This document shows positions 18,597 through 30,310 of a DNA stretch of 64,000 nt, piece after piece. Both the position numbers and the translations under genes were made by a program. The notes beneath the pieces are model-generated. The model did not search any database. It was not told where the DNA came from and worked only from the letters and a program-made list of their open reading frames with translations. The DNA lies in the NCBI RefSeq assembly GCF_011745365.1, contig NW_024468910.1:620001-684000 (forward strand), given 5' to 3'. The first letter of the stretch is position 1; each line of letters opens with the position of its first letter. The stretch comes from Cryphonectria parasitica EP155 (taxonomy: Eukaryota; Ascomycota; Sordariomycetes; Diaporthales; Cryphonectriaceae).

Positions 18597-18649
18597 CATC
18601 TACTGAAATCTTGGATATCAGAAAATAACATCCCAAATATCGGATCATT

Positions 18650-20003
18650 TTAACATAACGATTTAGCATCCTCCAATTTGACAAACTTCATCAGAACCCT
18701 CGTAGTTTTGAGCCCGTGTATGCAGATCCTCTGCTGCACGTACTCCTTCAGCTCGCCCATTGTGTGGCGGTTGATTCCCACTGCAGCAACGAAGTCGCTC
18801 AATTCTAGCAGCTTATCTGATGGTAGGTATCGAACCGTCCGAGTGTGCAGGATGATTCGCTCAAATGAAAACATAGCATCAGTTAACTCGAGTTTTGAGT
18901 TTAGCATCTCGATCACGCTAAGAATCTTCGCCCCGAGTCTGGACTCATCTCCTATTCTGAATTGGAAATCTTTGTGGCGGTAGAAGAGGATCAGGTCGTG
19001 CAGAGAAGCGTGGTCCCTGCCTCCCCAATTGAAAATTGATGTCTGCGTTTCTTTCAACTTGTCGCGCAAATGCCCTGAACTCCTGTAGCAGCAGGCAATC
19101 GATAAACTGGCGACGTCCAGTAAGCCACTCTCATGCACGCCAGCTGAGCCAGGAAGAATGTGAGGGATATCAACATCCAAGAGCCTTATCACCGCTGGAG
19201 GGCTCGCATGTTGTAGCGCGGGACTGGCGCAACCATCGTTATCTCCCTCTGCAGTATTCCATTGCGCTTCAGTACTCTCACCGCTTCCAGAGCTTTCACC
19301 ACTCTGGGATTCGCTAGGAATACACGATGAATAAACAACACTTCCCTATGAACTATTAGACAACAATTTATAACAAAAAGATTGGATAACATACATTTTC
19401 AAACATCTTTACAATCTGCATTTGGGATTCCTCTAGGCTGAAGCTCTCCTGAAAGTCTTGCTCAGAGTTTGTTGCAGGAGGACTCAGATTCTTTCCAAGA
19501 GATTGAGATCGATATAATAGTAAGCTCCATTGTTCGCACAATGTATTGTATGCAGCCTGCAGAAATCTCTCGTAGATGAAAAGAACAAAGTGCAGCTGAG
19601 AATGGAATTTAAGGTGAACACCAGGAGCAGCCGTTTCTCCATTCCACAAGGTGCAATAAGGACCATCGATTCTCTGAAATGTTCAACCGTTTCTGAAAAG
19701 CGAAGGATACTCGCCAGGAATTGAAGCATTGAGATCCTGAAGAATCAAGCTCCTCCCCTGAAAACTAAGAGAAAGACACTGCTGGCCCATGCCATCCAAA
19801 GCAGGCAGTTTGAAATTGCAGCCATATGTTATTCCAAATACAAATTGGGTGTAAAGGCTATCGTACTGTGTGATATGAAGGGTAGGACCAGCTCCCTTAG
19901 ACAATCTATAGTACTGGAGATTGGCTTGAATCGTCCTTCTAAACAATTCGGCTTCTGGCTTATTACTTGCAGTTATGAAGATCACAATGAAGCTCTTTTG
20001 CAT
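18650..20003 (-). pseudogene. Unknown family, paralogue 1 (nearly intact, one in-frame TGA)
   Basis: I do not recognise the family. Reading starts at a plausible ATG (about 20003, MQKSFIVIFITAS) and runs to a 49-base intron at 19394-19346 (GTATGT donor, CTAAT branch, CATAG acceptor). It continues FENGSVVYSSC through SIACCYRSSGHLRDKLKETQ to a stop at 18650, about 435 codons. The only defect seen is a TGA near 19682 between SLFRNG and TFQRIDG, which would be one transition from CGA or TGG. The N-terminal half has hydrophobic beta-like stretches (VFGITYGCNFKLPALDGMGQ); the C-terminal half is helical. It is homologous to 22640-21248 over both halves with the same intron position. It could be a functional gene if the TGA lies in an undetected intron. 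Confidence 0.5.
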
Positions 20004-21247
20004 CCGCGAAGCTATGGTATTGTGATTGATAAGGGTAATGGGCAATGATGGGTATCATCTCAATCCATGTTCAAAAAAAGGGTTTGAGTTTTCCGGGTAT
20101 TCTTATTTATCTACTCTGCCCAAGATTCAGGTTCCAAAATGCTGATCCAGAGACCAGCAGACATTCAGTTGGCTGAGATTTGCTTCTTGGTAACCCGGAA
20201 GGTTGCAACAGCAATGAACAAGGCCTCTATAGGTCTGGCTGGGGTGATTATGCAGGTTGGCTACTCGGCTGAGCTGGCCAACCTAGGACCCTGATAGTGG
20301 CCACTCCTGGTTTCAGCTCGCATACGGAAGGGAGGGTGGAATCGATTTGATAGCTCTGTTATCATTGGATATCAATAGAACTCGAATTACAAGAACAAAT
20401 GAGATACATGTTATGACAATTGAATATTGGCTGGTATCGTAGGTCATTTTGTAAAGATTGAGTACATGATAACATCACAAAGCAGGCAACAAGCTTTGAA
20501 GGGATAAGGCTGCCGTATGTTTTTGAATGCTGTAGCAAGGTAACTAGCGGTTCTGAGCGCTCTTACCCTGTATCCTCTGCACCCCCCCTCTGGTAATGGT
20601 CATCCACACACCCAAGATCAGAACTCCCCGGTAATGGTCATCCACACACCCAAGATCAGAACCCCCCGGTAATGACCATCCATACACAACGGGCACTAGA
20701 ACCTCTAGTTCTGGTCGCCTCAAGGGTTCTCTACATACTCAATACTACCCTAAGTGGCAAGGTTTGATATTAAGGAATCTGGAGATGAAGGTAATATCAA
20801 GAAAAAGCGACCGAAGATCTCAACTTATTCTAGAGTAGAGCTCCCATCCGCGACGACAACAACTGGTTTTCCGTTGACCTGCACCCATATGGAAGTAAGA
20901 AAGGGATTTTATAGATTGCTTAGCTATTGCTATCAATGGACTTCAAGTCACAGGATTTATGTACTGTAAATCTAGAATTGGCTCAGCTCACCCCATACTG
21001 CTCAGAGTTTCTGGATGCCTGGCTACGCCATTCATCTAAGCAAATGAACAAACAAATAAAATAATAACTTGATCATTCTATAATATGTAACAGCTCAGAA
21101 TGAAGCTATACCTTCAAATAATAATGAGTTTGAAAAGAATGGAGTCAATGAATATGCAAGTGATCTCATCGCTGAGTCCTGAGAAGTGTTAGCAGTCCAA
21201 CGCACTTGCAGCAAAATAATCTTGTTTTGACAGTATGCTTCTTATAA
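20004..21247. other. Spacer between the two paralogues
   Basis: Contains the 38-bp tandem repeat at 20592-20690 and a 71-codon plus-strand open frame (20754-20969, GTG first codon) with no recognisable family. Otherwise nothing is assigned. Confidence 0.35.
20592..20690. repeat. 38-bp tandem repeat, about 2.6 copies
   Basis: Units at 20592-20629 and 20630-20667 (GGTAATGGTCATCCACACAC, then CCAAGATCAGAAC) and a partial, transition-mutated unit from 20668. The first two units differ by about one C/T change. Confidence 0.9.
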
Positions 21248-22640
21248 TTAAAATACTTGCTCTATCATGCTAAGCATTCCTCCCAATTCGTGCTGTTGTT
21301 GAATGAGCCGCTGAGCAGCATTTCTTGTAATGAAAATGACTGAACCCATTTTAAAGAAGTCAATCGTACGCATATCGGACTGATCCAACATGTCAACCAC
21401 CTCTCGGAGTGATTGTGCACAGCCCGTTGCCCAGATAATATCTTCTATATGGATCAGGTTGTAAGATAGTAAGTATTGAACAGTCTTGTTCTTAATATGG
21501 AGCTTCTTGAATGCAAACTCAGCATCAATCTTACTGATGTTTGGGTGAAGCTTCTTCACAATCTTGATGATAGCTTCCTCAGCTGTGTTGCTGTTTTCCT
21601 CTCTTGTTCTGAACAGTAGATAGCAGCAACAGAAAACGATTTGGTGTAGGGAGAAATATGCTGTGTTTCTTACAAAGACAGCGGGAAAGCCTGCTTTAGC
21701 AAGCATAAGTCTCAAACTTGCTGTTGACTTGTAATCCCAGACAGAACACAGAGAATTAACTTGTAGTAAGCCACTATCTCTGCCAACTATGCTAGGTTGT
21801 ATGTAACCAGCTTCGAGGTCTCGAATCTTCTGAACAGCCTCTGCTTCAGAATCCAAAGCTGATGCTATAGGATTGTTATCCCTGTTATCATCTCTGTCTG
21901 AAAAACAGCATTGCATATCAACCTGTTCATTGCTCTCAAAGTACCTGCTACAGTGAGAACTACTAGAGCTATGCAATAAATCAACCCTATTCTGCAACAG
22001 TTATTAGAATATGATATATAATAAAAGATTTGAGCAATATATATTCTCAGATTCGATTGCTATCTGCGGATCAGAGTATTGCAATCGAAGATCTTGCTAA
22101 GAATCCTGCTCAAGTCTTATTAGAAAAAGAGGTAATTCTTTTTCAAAGACTCGAGTTTGATGTAAAAGTGGTGCAGGGATATTCGAGATATAGCTGATGA
22201 AGTTGTAGAAGGCCTTCAGCCTGCTAGGGTGGAGGTAAAGAATATATCGAAGTTCCGAATGAAAGTTGAGCTCTACATAAGTAGCAGTCATGAAACTATT
22301 CCATAAGATCCGAGAGAATTCATAAACTTCGTTCGCTATCTAACTATGCATGTTGACTGCAATATCATCTCTGTTAATAGCAGGAGCGAGGTTCTGCAGA
22401 ACTAGTTTAGTTTCTTGGAATATGAGAGAACAACTTTTCATCGCAATTTCATCTAAATCAGGAAGTCTGAGATCATATGTTGCTATTATCCCAATCGCAA
22501 ATCCAGAGAAGAAAAGATCACTGAGGCTTAGGGAAATAAGCAGAGTTGAAGAGGTCTCTTCGAGCCAGCCACGTTCTCAGCAGCCCTGTCGGATAATTAT
22601 CAAAGCTAGATCATTTATTAACTCAGGATTTGCAGCGATG
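21248..22640 (-). pseudogene. Unknown family, paralogue 2 (decayed)
   Basis: The downstream exon, 21997-21248, is an open 249-codon frame (NRVDLLHSSSSS near its start; ASLRLMLAKAGF, YFSLHQIVFCCCYLL and FAFKKLHIKNKTVQYLLSYN later). It aligns with paralogue 1 (IIL HTRTVRYLPSDK region). The upstream part (22640-22045) is broken by TAG/TAA stops but keeps LPDLDEIAMKSCSLIFQETK, matching LPALDGMGQQCLSLSFQGRS of paralogue 1. The intron after IAIESEN falls at the same place as in paralogue 1; its acceptor GTTGCAG and CTAAT branch survive, but the donor reads ATATAT instead of GTATAT. The lost donor and stops fit G-to-A/C-to-T decay. Confidence 0.55.
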
Positions 22641-24143
22641 TAAGCAATAATACAATTAATAAGCTGCTTTGAAGAATCTATACTGGATAATGAAGGAGTT
22701 GATAATAATCTGAATATATAATTTACATAGCTGGAGAAAGTTTTCAAGTTGCAAGATGTGTCTTTCTAATATTCTAAACGGGTTCTGATTATCGAAGCAG
22801 ATCTGAAGGCCAGCACAAATTTGCGCCCCCAACTTTCTTCGTGTTCAGGTGATTGCAATAGCACCGAAATATTTGTTGGTGATAAAAGCATCTTGCAGTT
22901 GAATAAGGCTTGCTGCTGTTAGTTATGTAAATTTGGACTTTAGCGCTGGGCCATGATGCAAATCTCAACCCTTGTTGCAGCTCACATAGCTTGTTGCAAT
23001 TAGCAAGCATTAAGCTAAGCAACTAATCAAATTATGTATTGCATTGCAGATACAGACTGCATTAAGGCTAGCTTATATTGCTTAAGCAATTCCTCGATGC
23101 ATGGCTAGAACATTCTGCCAGCTAGTATCGGGAAATGAGGAAGAAGACAAATCATGATATCGGATAATACATCACCAGATTGAATCAAGTTGAAGCTTGT
23201 AGTGCATACACACTATAATAGTAGGTTTGATAAAAGTGGGGTTGACCAGTATAGAATTCCCACAGAAAGATCTTATTTTGTAAGAAACAAGACTCTAGCT
23301 ATGGTCCCTCAGCATGGTCCTTAGCTATTGCTTCTAGTAATAGCCCTCAGCTATAGTCTCTAGCTAGAGTTTCCAGCTATAAATTGTAGCAAGTCTAACT
23401 GTATATTATTAAAGTTAATGCTTGTATGAGCCTTGAATATAGATATTAGGTTTTACTGTTGCTTGAGATTTGCAAATTCAAAGCATTGCAGAGCAAGAAG
23501 CAAGAAAGCATCATATATAAGAGAGAAATCTAGCAATACAAATCAGCTCAGTTGCTGCAGCACTTCTTATTTGATTGCTGTATAATAATGTTTATTTATA
23601 ATCCAAGAAGCTATAAATCCAGCTTAGAAGGCATCATAACTAATAGACTCTTCAAAGCTTCCATCTATACTTCAATATCCAATCTACTTCCAAACACTAA
23701 CTTCTAAAGTAGTTCTTCAGTTCAATGATATAATTGCTACAATTGTTCTTATTAAATACAATTTCCTAAGTGCAGGATTTGATATACAGCAGTGAGCAGC
23801 ATGAGATAATCCTATCTTCTGAGCGCGAAGTTAATAATAAAGAAAAGATATTTCGGAATAAAATGAGTTCATACATATAGAATAGTGCACCCTCAGTACT
23901 GTCTGAAGCAGTAAGGCTTTCAAGTAGTGAGGTTAGGCACTCTCGAAAACGGCTCAGATCAATAGTACTAAAGCCATCTGAGTAGATCATCTCATCCTCT
24001 TAGCTCATGAGATCATAGATCTCCTTATGATTAGCTGTTCAGGTTTCTTCCAGAAATCGCTGCAGTACAATAGATGTAAAACCTTTATAACTGATGATCA
24101 AGATGCCTCAATGCAGATATAAAGGGTAAAAGATGCTATAACA
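22641..24143. other. AT-rich intergenic stretch, nothing firmly recognised
   Basis: Short open frames on the minus strand (23022-22789 and 23990-23766) have no recognisable family. 23290-23385 is an imperfect low-complexity array of CTAGCTATGGTCC-like units. The sequence continues beyond element A at 46667. Confidence 0.35.
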
Positions 24144-24148
24144 GTTTC

Positions 24149-24620
24149 TGTAATGAATGCACTGCAATATCCGAAGATCTGAAGTATACAAAGAGTTTAT
24201 GCTAACAAGAGCGGTGTCAAAGTAGAATCCACTGAATACGGAATATAACTGTAGTCCGTGCAAGTACTGATCATTCGCCTTTGGGGCTATTCAAGTGTGT
24301 AACAGATGAATACTTAGATTGACAACTGAAGAGCTATATCCTGATAAGCTATCTAACGGTAGTAAACGTGTTCTTATATATCCAGCTCTTCAGTATGAAT
24401 CGACAGAATCGCTTGTCGACTTCTTCGACTGGTCAACAGAGTCGCTTGTCAACTCCTTCGACTGTGCAATCATTATAACCCTAACCCTGGTTATATAATC
24501 CTGGCCTGTATTCTTTCCGTAGGCTAGTATCGAATCTCTGATGCTGAAGAGTCCATTCTGGATATTCTTGGTGCTGTGCTGCTTCTCTATCGTAATCTGC
24601 ATGTTGGATGGATTATAATA
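24149..24620 (-). repeat. 3' LTR of gypsy A
   Basis: 472 bp, TGTAATGAATGCACTGCA to GGATTATAATA. The last bases are ATA where the intact family end is ACA, a C-to-T change. The U3 cassette here is two 33-bp direct repeats (24400-24432 and 24433-24465). It pairs with 46190-46661. Confidence 0.9.
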
Positions 24621-24642
24621 TCATTTCCCTTCTATCAGTTGT

Positions 24643-24875
24643 TGTCGGAATAAAGGCATTGGTCTCATGTGGGTGAAAGGGCCTTTCAGGCCCCTGACAC
24701 CAGGGCCCTTTCACTAGGTTTCGGGCTAGCCGGCCCTTTGTTGTACTTTTCCTATAGAAACGGGTGCACCAGTACCTCTGGCCCCAGGATAGTTAGAAGG
24801 ATTAGTGCAAGAAATCGATGACCTGGCTTTTCACCCATCCTTCACCCCGATGAGTTCACTGCCCCACATTTGACA
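24643..24875. repeat. Foreign solo LTR-like insertion inside element A
   Basis: 233 bp, TGTCGG...TTGACA ends, flanked by GTTGT duplications (24638-24642 and 24876-24880). It interrupts the sequence between LTR and antisense gene that is continuous in C and E. It is GC-richer than its surroundings, with an 11-bp perfect stem GTGAAAGGGCC/GGCCCTTTCAC (24673-24683, 24704-24714). It is unrelated to the 450-480-bp family LTRs. Likely a solo LTR of another LTR retrotransposon; a small DNA element is less likely. Confidence 0.75.
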
Positions 24876-24898
24876 GTTGTTATTCTCAACAATCTTCT

Positions 24899-24959
24899 GT
24901 AAGTTTCTTATCGTTTTCTTGTTGCCTTATCATGTCTTCCTAATCAGGATATTAAACAG
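24899..24959 (+). other. Predicted intron in the antisense leader (element A)
   Basis: 61 bases: GTAAGT donor at 24899, TTCCTAAT branch at about 24938-24945, AAACAG acceptor at 24959. Same position as in the other copies. Confidence 0.55.
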
Positions 24960-25050
24960 AATCGAAAAACCAAAGTTTCTCAATTCTCGTTCTGATGAAT
25001 CAAAACAGAAGAAATCTCTTTATTCCATCATCCTTTTTAAGGCTGTTGAT

Positions 25051-25587
25051 ATGATTCCTTGTTCTTCTTGCAATGTGCGGAGTCTGAGATCCTGTTAAGT
25101 ATCTTCCGAGGATTCTTCTCGTTGTACCGAATGCGTGCATCATCAGCGTTCCAAATGTGATATTCTTGAACTGATAAATTCTTCGGATCTCCTCCATATT
25201 TCTTCTTAGTACCAAAAGTTAGAGAATGAGATCGAAAATCTCGAGAAGAAGCGCTGGGTTCTTGATGCTAAGATCAGCTGCGTACGGGCTTATAAGAGGA
25301 TGTGGAGGGAGAAGATGGCGCGGGCTATTCCTTGTAGCTTAACGAATCTTCAAGATCTGGAATGCTTGGAGGCGGAAGAAGCTGAGGCCGAGCGGGCTTA
25401 TACTGCTGCCGGGGTGCAGTCTGTGGTAGCTGAGAAGTCTGCTGTTGCTGATGCAGATTCTTTTCTTAAGAGGTTTGATTGGGATTCCGTGAATGTGAGG
25501 AATGGCGTAGTAGACTAGTCTGGTTTCCTGGAGAATGAGGTTTCTGAGGCCTCTGGGTTTCGGTTCGGGGCGGAGCAGTTGTCTTAG
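25051..25587 (+). pseudogene. Antisense six-Cys/coiled-coil gene of gypsy A
   Basis: 179 codons in one frame with three internal stops (after RSLRSC, in the coiled coil after HISS, and at VVD-stop-SGFL). Cys pattern CSSC-x7-C-x9-CTEC-x7-C. The tail keeps FDWDSVNVRNGVVD, then SGFLENEVSEASGFRFGAEQ. The stop before SGFL replaces the Trp (TGG to TAG) present in B, D and F. It is antisense to the element. Confidence 0.75.
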
Positions 25588-25589
25588 AT

Positions 25590-28500
25590 ACTAATTTTCT
25601 TCTTCTAATACTCAGCTACCTTTTCTTGAGCATTTTCGATATTCTTCTGTAGTTCCTATGAATTCTCGCTCGCTGGGTAACTCTTTCATTTGATGAGATA
25701 TTCTTACATGCTATCTATGCTTCTATGCTTGAGAATCTTCTCTATCTTATACTCTGATTCATTGTTTTCTACTTCTGCTGTATTGTTCGCTAATATTTCC
25801 TATACTGCTGGTTCCAGTAGTAAGATATGGAAAACTGAGTATATTCTTATCTTATAAGATAATACTAATTCATAATTAATCAGAGAAATCTGTTACAAGA
25901 TTTTGAATAGTTCTAACTTTTTATAATTAAGTTTATTGCTAGATTTAGTTGTTTTAATGTTTTTTCGAAGTAGATAGATCTTATCTTCCTTCTGTAGAAT
26001 TAGTTCTTCAATCCTTTTAGAGTTTGCATATTGTATTATTCATTTCTGAACGAATTATAGTTCTAACTAAAGTTTTCTCTAAACTTTCTTAATCTTTTTA
26101 ATCCTTTTATCTGCAGCTTCTGTATCTGCTTCTAGCAGTATTTCGTAATAAGCTGTTAGATTATATCTGTAGAATATAAAGAATAGTAACTTCTTTATTA
26201 TACTTGTATCTGCATTATTATAAGCAAACTATATAAGAAATAATAAATTAATCCAATTATTCTATTCTTAGTTGATATAGTATTGAAAGTATTATTTAAT
26301 AATCTGATTTATTCTTTCTATCTATTTATCTATCTATAAATAAAATACTATAGATATTCTATAATATATTTTAAGCTATTTTATAAGCAAAGTTCAGAAT
26401 TTTGAATTAAACTTTCTATTTCTATTAGAGATTACTTCTTCTAGCATGCTGTAATTAGTAATAATCATTCTGAGAAATGTATATACAAGTTCTTCTATTA
26501 TACTGCTTTTCTTGTAAAGAAGAAAGTAAGCATACTTGCTCAGTTTGCAAACTATTACTAGAATGCTATTATATTATACTTTAGTTAAGAGTTCTTGTAA
26601 GAAAGATAGCTTGATAATAAAGTTTAGATTAATGGATTGCTAAATAGTTGTAAATATTGATAAGAAATACAGTAATTTGTAAGGCTTGTATCTTTCTGCC
26701 TTGTTCTTCTTGCAGCTATTGTATTATTATAGAATATTCTTAATTCTTTTTCTAAGATCTAGCAGATTTCAGTATTTCTTAATGCATTTGTAGATTGCCT
26801 TAACTTCTTGATATTTATATGCTGATGCACTGTATATATTTCTGATATAGCTGTTTTGTTTGCTTGAAATTATTGATTCTGGATTCTTTTCTGAAGATCC
26901 GATTCTGAAGATAGTATTCAGCTTTTTATATGTATTGATAAGATTTCCTGATTTATCTTGAGTAAAGATATTCTGTATATCCGAGGAATTTGCATTTCAG
27001 TAATCTGATCTTCTGCTGAAAGCATCTGCTTATTCATTTTCTGAGCTTTTGCAGTATACAATTCTGAAATCAAACTATAAGAGAAATTCTGCTTATCTAA
27101 TTTATTGCTTCAAGATCTTAGTTGTTATAAATATAGTTAGATTCTTGTAATTCGAGTAAATTATAATCGGATGTTGTATACTAATAAGATAATATTGCTA
27201 TTTCTCAAAAGCTTTTACTATTATTATAAGTTTCTAATCCGGGATTCTATAATTGATTTCTGAGCTATTCAACTTTCTTAAGAAGTTGCTTACAATTCTT
27301 AGATATTCTTAGTTATCTTATTAACTAAGTTATTCTCTGAATGCATATTCTAATGTATTAGTTTCGATTTCAAATAGTTTATAGAGATCTGCTTTATATA
27401 GAATTAGCTTTGAAGTAATATGCTTGATAATCTTATTAAAAGCTTCTTATATTTTGGAAGTTTATTTAAAAGATTGTTTCTTCTTGGTAAGATTTGTACG
27501 AGAATATGTAATCCAGCTATAGTTCTTAATAAACTGCTTATAGAAGTTGATATATTCGAGGAAAGATTTAACATCTCTAATGTTTTTGAGAATTAGCTAG
27601 TTTCTAACAGCTTTTATCTTGTTTTTCTGTAGCTTGATGCATTCTAGCTTAATTGTAAATCCGAGATAATTAACTTTCTATATATAGAAGTAACTCTTTG
27701 TAAGTTCTATAAGAAGTTTTGTATTCTGATGCGTTTATAATACTATTTCCATATATTTCTTATATTCTTCCAGTATTCGAGAGAAAATAAGAATATTATT
27801 GAGATATACAATAATAAACTAATTAAGATGCTTATATAGAATATAATTGATTATTTCTTGGAATAAAGCTGGGGCATTTATTAAACTAAAGAGTATGATT
27901 AAATATTTGTAATATCTGTAGCATGTTTTGAAAGCAATCTTCTATTCTTTTTCTTTCTTTATTCTGATTAGATTATAAGCTCTTTTAAGATTTAAAGCTA
28001 TAAATTATTATGCTTCTTGCAATCTATTTTGCAGCTTCTTAATAAATAATAACAAATATTAGTTCTTGATTATAATATTATTAAGCTATTTATAATTAAT
28101 ATATAGCCTGAGCTTGCTATTCTTTTTGGATATAAATAGAATAGGATATTCTGCTGATAATTGCAATGATTATATATATTTCTTTTTGAAGTTTTTATTG
28201 AAATATTCTCTAAATACTTCGAATTATACTTCATCTAGTTTGTAGATAAGGAAAAACTTGGATTGTTTTTCTTCTTATAATAGAATCTTGTAATTGTAAA
28301 AGCTGTATTCTAATAATTCTGTATTCAATTCTTCTTGAAACAATTTCTTGAATTTATAATACTTTCGTAGTATGCTTGCAAGTATTAGTTCTAATTCATA
28401 TTCTGTTTCTGCTATCTGAAGAAATAGTAGATATTGTTGAGCATTCTTTCTTTCTTGTATTGCATAGAGAACTGTTGCTTTCTTTCTTTTGCTGAGTTGC

Positions 28501-29799
28501 TATTTATTAGCTCTAGCTGAAGCGATTTTTCTGAGATGCAATTTCCATTCTTTGTTCTAACTTGTAATATATTGCTCTGATGCAGACTAATTATCTTGTA
28601 TTAGTATCTGCATTCTTATTTCTGTAATCTGCAAGAATTTTGATATAGTAGTAGCATTCTTTCTGCTAGATTCTTCTTCTTCTGCTATCAGCTCTGCTGA
28701 TCTGAAGATATATATGAATCTGTTTGAAGCTTCTTTTCTCAAGTATTTTTCAGTAACTGAATTCGATTTTGTGCTATTAATTGCAATTATTCCGTTGGAT
28801 ATAGCTTGTTTTCAAGAGATCTAGCTAGTAATTTAATTAATTCGAGAATTATGCTATCTGAGCTAAGAAATATTTAAAATCAATTTATATTCTGCTATAT
28901 CTATAATATTAAAAGCAATAGATATTATATAATCTTGGATTAAGATTAGTAGATAATTAGTTTCTATATTGATTATATCTTGATTATATATAATAGTTTA
29001 TCCTTCTATAGTAAGAAGATTGTAGATTTTCTTCTTCTAATGCTAATTAATATATGCCTTGTTAATAATTCTGAGAGATATGAAATTTTCTTAAGCGCTA
29101 CTATTCAATAGAGCTCTATACTTATTTCTGTAAATATAAGCATTAAGTTTTATATATGCTTCGTTCCTGCTATATACAGTATATAGGGATCTTTAAGCTC
29201 TGATTGTTTGTAATCCTATTACAGATAATCCTTTCCTTTTGAAGTTTAAGCTTATTATACTGCTTTTTGAGCAAGCTTTCTAGCTTATTGCTATTTATAT
29301 TGATATTTCTTTCTAGCTTCTTGCTTATTATACTAGTTGCAGACTTTATTGCTTATATAGATAGTGCAGTTGATTGTTTAATACTGCTATTATTTCATTC
29401 TGCTATCAATACAGTTTCAAGAGCTGTTTGTTAGTAGCCCGATATATGCATTATTATATCTTATTTCAAGAACTTCTCTGAATCTAATGCTAGATTTCTC
29501 AATAACTTGGATAATCTGTTCCTATTCTCGTACTGGAAATCATTCGTTTTTAATCTTTTCTGAAAAGTGCAGCCTGCAGCTATAGCTAATATATAAGATC
29601 TAAGCAGTTTTATAGTAATCTCGGTATATATAATCAATTCTAGAATCTTTGTGCTGAACTAATTCTATGCTGTAAATAGGAATATGGATAAAGAATTCTC
29701 TGAAGCTGAGTTTATATACTATGTATTCTGCATTGCATATGAGAATATGATAATATGTGCTAGCGAAATCGAGAACGCTGCAAAGTATTACTAAGTCTG
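25590..29799 (-). pseudogene. pol: Gypsy A pol remnants
   Basis: Minus-strand chromodomain (about 25690-25800), integrase (about 25900-26850), RNase H (about 26950-27400), RT (about 27430-28250) and linker/protease end (about 28700-28900) can be followed by comparison with C. Almost every 20-30 codons carries TAA or TAG. It ends where element B inserted at 29800. Confidence 0.8.
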
Positions 29800-30254
29800 T
29801 GTTATGACCCATCCAACATGCAGGTCGCGAAACAGGTCACGAGTGACAAGGACCAGGTGTCAGGAATCCAACGTTCTGACAAAGCATTGATTACATAACC
29901 CAGGGTTAGGGTTATGGGCAGGACCAATCAGGAAGGATAGCTCCGGATAGATGCTATCCAAAGCTAGCAGGATAACTTGGATATATTGCTATCCAATATA
30001 TCCATACTGAAGAGCTGAATATATAAGAACACGTTCATTACCATTAGATAGATTCAGTGCATAGCTCTTCAGTTATCAATCTAAGTATCAGATTACTCTT
30101 GTACTCTGATAGCTCCAAAGGCAGTAAACACTTGCATCGCTCACCAAAACTTGTACAGTTCCGTATTAAGAACTTAACACTTTGATACCGCTCTTATTAG
30201 CATAAACCCCTTTGTATACTTAGAAATCTTCGGATTGCTGCAGTGCTCATTACA
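29800..30254 (+). repeat. 5' LTR of gypsy B
   Basis: 455 bp, TGTTATGACCCATCCAACAT to CTCATTACA. The U3 cassette has GGATAG-ATG-CTATCC (29945-29959) and GGATATATTG-CTATC-CAATATATCC (29979-30003), just upstream of the TATATAAG box (about 30020). It also has a telomere-like GGGTTAGGGTT. Confidence 0.92.
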
Positions 30255-30270
30255 TTTTGACAACTCTTGT
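30255..30270 (+). promoter_or_regulatory. Primer-binding region of gypsy B (self-priming type)
   Basis: TTTTGACAACTCTTG follows the 5' LTR. TTGACAACT (30257-30265) is complementary to AGTTGTCAA in the LTR (44476-44484; AGTTATCAA in the mutated 5' copy). No tRNA 3'-end TGG match is seen. Confidence 0.55.
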
Positions 30271-30310
30271 TCAAGAACGGTTCAGTATTATCCCTTGAGC
30301 AATACAGAAT

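Larger units (their letters stand above)
15250..18628 (+). pseudogene. Helical-repeat (TPR-like) protein gene, decayed and interrupted twice
   Basis: Family not firmly recognised. Starts at ATG 15250 (MSSIAPSAPSAPPRD). A Gln/Leu-rich helical stretch runs into EVAKLNQLEMEIL at 15485; after the 472-bp insert it continues AISSTQAQLQQDGPYFNADE at 15964. Introns are likely at about 16071-16169 (GTATCC to TTTGTAG) and about 16281-16330. The body (about 16500-18110) is one main frame with helical hairpins such as YRYKGQFEEASDQY and LLANQAEMLCKLGNISKAIT, typical of TPR solenoids. In-frame stops include those at 16802, 17228, 17597, 17795 and 18020, nearly all TAA or TAG, plausibly from CAA/CAG. The reading crosses the solo LTR at 18116-18596 and ends at TAA 18626-18628. 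It could be the C-terminal solenoid of a fungal NLR-like protein, but no NB-ARC/NACHT is visible. Confidence 0.55.

Noticed and set aside
20592..20690. CRISPR-like array
   Set aside because: Simple adjacent tandem units without spacers in a eukaryotic genome.
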